DNA of 64,000 bases from Natrarchaeobaculum aegyptiacum (GTDB lineage: Archaea; Halobacteriota; Halobacteria; Halobacteriales; Natrialbaceae): contig NZ_CP019893.1 in NCBI RefSeq assembly GCF_002156705.1, forward strand, positions 1-64,000, given 5' to 3'. Positions 60,477 to 64,000 of this stretch are shown one piece after another. The position numbers and the translations under genes are program-made. How positions within the stretch are numbered: position 1 is the first letter of the stretch; the number at the start of each line of letters is the position of its first letter. The notes below the pieces were generated by a model that saw only the letters and a program-made list of their open reading frames with translations, made no database searches and was not told the origin of the DNA.

Positions 60477-61503
60477 ATGGCACTCGATACAATCGGCCGA
60501 CGGGAACTCCTCGCAGCAGGGGTCGTGGGACTGTCCGGAGCCGGCGCGTACGGTGCCGAGGCGTTCGGCGTCACCGACTCGTTCGGCGGGAGCCAGATAA
60601 CGGCCATCGTCCCCTGGGCGCAGGGTGGCGGGACGGATCGTTCGCTTCGAATCACGACGCCGTCGTGGTCCGATTTACTCGACGTCGAGTTCGTCGTCGA
60701 GAACTATCCCGGTGGGTCCACGCAGGTCGGCGGTGAAGAACTGTACTACGCGGAGCCAGACGGGTTCACGGTCGCGATGTGGAACATGCCTCAGATGCAG
60801 GCGACGTGGCTGTTTCAGGACGCCCCCTATCGAATGGAAGGGTTCGATTACCTCGGTACCCACCACTGGGACCCGACGATGTGGTTCGCACCGCCCGACA
60901 GCCCGTACGACGACCTCGAGGGATTCATCGAGTACGCCCGGACCGAGGGAGCGACGGTTGGGATCACCGCGGCGATCGGAAACACGGCCCTGTCGGCGCT
61001 GCTCGTCGAGGACGCGTACGACCTCGATCTGACAGTGGTCAATATGGAGGGGGGGGTCGGGCGTCAGGCAGGCAGTACTCGCGGGCGACGTCGACGCGGG
61101 CGTCAACCAGCCGTGGGCGTTCAACCCCGACCACGTCGGCGACGTGATCGCCCTCGGTTCACACACCGACGAGCCCCAGGAACTCTGGCCGGACGTCCCC
61201 TCGTTCGGCGAACTTGGGCTGGACGACGTTCCGCTGGTCGAGGAGGGGCTCGGACAGTGGAAACTCATGGTGTTACCGGACGGCGTTCGCGACCGCCACC
61301 CCGACCGGTTCGAGGAACTGTCGGAGACCTACGCCGCGGTGTTCGACGACGAACAGTTCCAGCACGAAGCCGAAGAGCAGGGAGGATTGGACCAGATCCT
61401 CGACTACCGCGGCCCCGAAGAGACGAGACGCGAAGTCGAAGAGACCTCCCAGTTCATGGAGCAGTACGCCGAGGTCGTCGAGGATTTCATCTACGATCGA
61501 TAG
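60477..61503 (+). pseudogene. Tripartite tricarboxylate transporter binding protein (TctC) with a frameshift
   Basis: Residues 1-190 read TctC-like: Tat-type signal (IGRRELLAAG), TAIVPWAQGGGTDRS, VENYPGGSTQVGGEE, and so on. At 61049-61056 there are eight G's. In frame the sequence becomes Arg-rich nonsense. With seven G's it would read MEGGSGVRQAVLAGDVDAGV and continue through GSHTDEPQELWPDVPSF to a normal end at 61503 (the 61144-61503 frame). So one G is extra: a real mutation, phase variation, or sequencing error. The protein would normally capture a carboxylate outside the cell for TctAB. tctB and tctA follow intact. Confidence 0.85.
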
Positions 61504-61508
61504 AACGC

Positions 61509-62069
61509 ATGACGAGTATCAGACCGCCGACCGTCACCGTCTCGCTCGGCCCCCGGACCGTCGACGTCGACACGGGAGAACTCCTGTTTCCTGTCCTGGT
61601 ACTGGCGTTTTGCCTGTACTACTGGTGGGACACGATCGGGTTGCCTGACCTGTCGATGCTGTACGCCGGCCCGCTGCTGTACGCGACCGCCGCGCTCGCG
61701 GTCCTTACCATCCTGCTGCAGGCGGTATCGGTCGACGACGGCACAGAACGCAGTCGCGAACCGACGGCGACCCACGCGCCCGAACCGGAGCCGGGGCCCC
61801 ACGCTGATTCCGAAGAGGACGCGGCACTCGAGGCTGCTGACCGGGAGTCCCCCTTCACCGTCCGGAACGCCATCGCGCTGGTCGCGCTCACGGCAGGGTA
61901 CATCGTGGCACTCGAGCCGGTCGGCTTCCTCGCTGCGACCGTCGTCTTCCTCGCGACGACGCTGTTCCTGTTCGGCGAGCGCAATCCGGTCGCGATCGCG
62001 GCGTACTCGATCGGCTTCGCGTTCGTCGTCTGGCTCGTGTTCGTCTACTGGCTGATGGTCCCACTGTAA
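61509..62069 (+). CDS. tctB: Tripartite tricarboxylate transporter small membrane subunit (TctB)
   Basis: 186 residues with four predicted transmembrane helices (VLVLAFCLYYW, LLYATAALAVLTILL, AIALVALTAGYIVAL, AYSIGFAFVVWLVFVYWLMVPL) and an acidic loop between the second and third. The ATG at 61509 is 5 bases after the tctC stop. Its stop (TAA) overlaps the tctA ATG. By chance the shifted tctC frame is the same as this one, so with eight G's translation could continue from tctC into tctB without a stop. Confidence 0.87.
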   Translation: MTSIRPPTVTVSLGPRTVDVDTGELLFPVLVLAFCLYYWWDTIGLPDLSMLYAGPLLYATAALAVLTILLQAVSVDDGTERSREPTATHAPEPEPGPHADSEEDAALEAADRESPFTVRNAIALVALTAGYIVALEPVGFLAATVVFLATTLFLFGERNPVAIAAYSIGFAFVVWLVFVYWLMVPL

Positions 62070-63568
62070 TGGAGATTGGAATGCTACTCGCACCCGCGCT
62101 CTTCGACGGTGCACTCGGCATCCTCGCGAGTCCGACCATCCTGTTCGCGATCGTCCTCGGGACGGCTGTCGGGATCGTCTTCGGCTCGATTCCCGGGTTC
62201 TCCGCGACGATGACGATCGTCCTGTTCACGCCGGTTACGATTCCTTTCGAGCCGACGACGGCGCTGATCTTCCTGGTGTCGGCCTACGGCGGCGCAGTCT
62301 ACGGCGGATCGATCCCGGCGATCCTCATCAACACACCGGGCGCACCGGGGTCGATCGTCACGTGCTGGGACGGCTACGAACTCACCAGACAGGGCCGGTC
62401 GGTGTACGCCCTCGCAGTGTCGGCGATCGTCTCCGGCTTCGCCGGCCTGATCGCGGCCGTCTTCCTGCTGGTGTTCGCGCCGCCGATATCCTCGTTCGCA
62501 CTCAACTTCGGACCCCCGGAGATGTTCCTGCTCTCGGTGTTCGCGCTGACGATCATCCCGGCTGCGAAGGGGTCGTCGCTCTCGAAGGCACTCCTCGCCG
62601 GCGCGTTCGGCCTCCTGATCGGCACGATCGGAAACGATCCCCAGCTCTCCCAGTCGCGGGCGACGTTCGACCAGACGGCGCTGCTCGAGGGCGTCGACTT
62701 CGTGGTCGTCCTCATCGGGCTGTTCGTCCTCGCGGAAGTCTTCCGGCTGGCCTACCGGGGCAGCGTCGTCGCCAGTCAGGAGAACGTCCGGGGTGGGGCC
62801 TCGGAGGTGTACGAGGCGGCACGGACCGTCGCCTCGAAGCCCGTCGCGTTCGTCCGCGGGACGCTGATCGGGACGTTCATCGGTTCGCTTCCGGGTGCAG
62901 GTGCCGACGTCGCGAACTTCGTCTCCTACAACGAGGCCAAACGCTGGGCGGACGACGAACTGGCCGATCGGTTCGGCTCGGGCGCTATCGAGGGGGTCAT
63001 CGCGGCCGACTCGAGCAACAACGCCACACAGGGTGGCGCACTGATTCCAACGCTCACGCTCGGAATCCCGGGGAGCGGGGCGACGGCTGCGTTGCTCGGT
63101 GCGGTAGCCCTCCACGGCCTGAACCCCGGGCCGGGACTGTTCGACGCGTCCGGCGACGTCGTCTACGCGATGATCCTCTCGCTGTTCGTCGGCAACCTGC
63201 TGATCCTGCTGTACGGCATCTCGGGATCGCAGTACTTCGGCAAGCTCGCGTACATTCCGATCCGGTACATCATCCCGGCGGTCGCGGTGCTTGCGATCGT
63301 CGGCGGCTTCGCGGTGCGAAACGCTCCGGTCGACCTCTACATCGTGCTCATCTTCGGACTGGTCGGGGTCCTGTTCGTCGCCTACGAGTACCCGCTCGTC
63401 AGCCTCGTGCTGGGAGTGATTCTCGGTGACATCGCCGAGTCCGGGTTCGTCACCGGTTGGCTGCTGACCGGCGAGAGCGTCACCGCCTTCCTGTTCAACA
63501 GCACCATCGCCGTGGGCCTCCTGGTCCTGATCGTGCTCTCGCTCGTCGCGACGGTGTTACAAAACTGA
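62069..63568 (+). CDS. tctA: Tripartite tricarboxylate transporter large permease (TctA)
   Basis: 499 residues with about 11-12 helices. Family signatures are GSIPGFSATMTIVLFTPVTIPFEP, YGGAVYGGSIPAILINTPGAPGS, and in the second half GTFIGSLPGAGADVANFVSYNEAKRW, NNATQGGALIPTLTLGIPGSGATAALLGAV. The transporter uses ion gradients with TctC and TctB to import citrate or similar carboxylates. Complete and of normal length. The ligand is not determinable. Confidence 0.94.
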   Translation: MEIGMLLAPALFDGALGILASPTILFAIVLGTAVGIVFGSIPGFSATMTIVLFTPVTIPFEPTTALIFLVSAYGGAVYGGSIPAILINTPGAPGSIVTCWDGYELTRQGRSVYALAVSAIVSGFAGLIAAVFLLVFAPPISSFALNFGPPEMFLLSVFALTIIPAAKGSSLSKALLAGAFGLLIGTIGNDPQLSQSRATFDQTALLEGVDFVVVLIGLFVLAEVFRLAYRGSVVASQENVRGGASEVYEAARTVASKPVAFVRGTLIGTFIGSLPGAGADVANFVSYNEAKRWADDELADRFGSGAIEGVIAADSSNNATQGGALIPTLTLGIPGSGATAALLGAVALHGLNPGPGLFDASGDVVYAMILSLFVGNLLILLYGISGSQYFGKLAYIPIRYIIPAVAVLAIVGGFAVRNAPVDLYIVLIFGLVGVLFVAYEYPLVSLVLGVILGDIAESGFVTGWLLTGESVTAFLFNSTIAVGLLVLIVLSLVATVLQN

Positions 63569-64000
63569 GTAGTCCTGCTGGTTCGAGCCGGAATCGTTGC
63601 CCACGGTCGCCTCGGCGTCGATCGCGGCGATCGTTTCGGACAGCACCTGCTCACCGAATTCTGTGGGCTCGTCTTGGTCTCCCGCGTCGGCGACCTCGTA
63701 GAACTGTACGCGCGAACGGTTCCAGGAACCGTGGTCGATCTCTTCGGCCGCGATGACCCCCTCACACTCGGGAAGCTCGAGTCGCTCGATCGTCTCCGCG
63801 CCGGCCTCGATGGCAAAGCGGAGGCTGCCACCGTCGACACCCTCGTCGACCGAGCTCGGGAGGTGCAGCGGCCGGCGGATCGACGCGCGAATCGTCGACT
63901 CGTCGGCAGTGGTTTCGGGGCCGGACAGCTTGAGGACCACCTCGTCGCCGGCGGTTCGCTCGAGTAACTGTGCTGCGATTTCGTCTGGCGTCTGTGTCGG
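63557..64000 (-). CDS. Haloarchaeal hypothetical protein, partial at the right edge
   Basis: At least 147 residues; the frame is open to the window edge (it reads PTQTPDEIAAQLLERTAGDE before VVLKLSGPETT), so the true start is outside. The C-terminal part has RLELPECEGVIAAEEIDHGSWNRSRVQFYEV, acidic and conserved-looking. No membrane or catalytic motif is recognised. The GTG at 63940 is an internal candidate start but is unlikely. It overlaps the tctA 3' end by 12 bases, convergently. Confidence 0.65.
   Translation of the reverse strand, partial: PTQTPDEIAAQLLERTAGDEVVLKLSGPETTADESTIRASIRRPLHLPSSVDEGVDGGSLRFAIEAGAETIERLELPECEGVIAAEEIDHGSWNRSRVQFYEVADAGDQDEPTEFGEQVLSETIAAIDAEATVGNDSGSNQQDYSVL

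Noticed and set aside
60477-62069. A genuine 530-residue TctC-TctB fusion protein
   Set aside because: The middle of about 150 residues is Arg-rich nonsense, while the alternative frame there encodes normal TctC. The fusion results from one extra G.

Overview
The window is chromosomal DNA of a halophilic archaeon (class Halobacteria). The evidence is high GC with a strong C/G third-position preference, very acidic predicted proteins, Tat (twin-arginine) lipoprotein signals on most binding proteins, leaderless promoters, a CetZ tubulin, an archaeal Orc1/Cdc6, archaeal pterin biosynthesis genes, stand-alone HalOD1 proteins and a PGF-CTERM surface protein. The gene content looks most like the Natrialbales, but that rank is an inference.

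Layout. 0-5.4 kb: Orc1/Cdc6, a degenerate adenylating-enzyme homologue whose 3' end is supplied by a dispersed palindromic element, dihydropteroate synthase, a candidate structured RNA, and MptE. 5.4-12.1 kb: a zinc-ribbon protein, CetZ, an orphan peptide-type binding lipoprotein, a PAP2 phosphatase, photolyase and a HalOD1 protein. 12.3-21.4 kb: accessory locus (zinc locus A). It holds a leftward operon of a COG0523 (CobW/ZigA-type) GTPase, two small proteins and an S14 ribosomal protein paralogue that has lost two of four zinc cysteines. Divergent from it run an FAD/NAD(P)-binding enzyme and then three exported His/Asp-rich proteins sharing an apparently undescribed domain. 21.7-23.0 kb: an IS630-type insertion sequence. 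23.1-29.0 kb: a sugar-type ABC importer with a Gfo/Idh/MocA oxidoreductase. 29-36.6 kb: housekeeping and membrane genes including LeuS. 36.6-42.6 kb: nucleoside/pentose-phosphate catabolism (uridine phosphorylase family, two PfkB kinases, ribose-1,5-bisphosphate isomerase, DeoC). 42.7-44.8 kb: YihY, a hypothetical protein and YbaK. 44.9-51.2 kb: zinc locus B, with a lipoprotein carrying long DHDHD runs, an HTTM membrane protein and znuA-znuC-znuB. 51.3-57 kb: ADP-forming acyl-CoA synthetase, a BioD/DRTGG protein, a PRC-barrel protein, a TrkA-N/DHH protein, and tRNA-Lys(CTT) followed by decayed repeats of its own 3' end. 57.3-64 kb: a sensor kinase, a very small protein, a macro-domain protein, a TctCBA transporter whose tctC is frameshifted, and a partial gene at the right edge.

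Main interpretation. Loci A and B, about 23 kb apart, look like parts of one metal-scarcity (most likely zinc) programme. ZnuABC imports, the COG0523 GTPase distributes zinc inside the cell, the S14 variant spares zinc in ribosomes, and a family of exported proteins appears to capture metal outside the membrane. Two domains link the loci. One (core motif HAC-x-H) occurs in four proteins, five copies in all. The other (core motif HWH) occurs twice in the 929-residue exported protein and is also inserted into ZnuA exactly where bacterial ZnuA proteins carry their His-rich loop. The metal identity and the regulator are not shown by the sequence.
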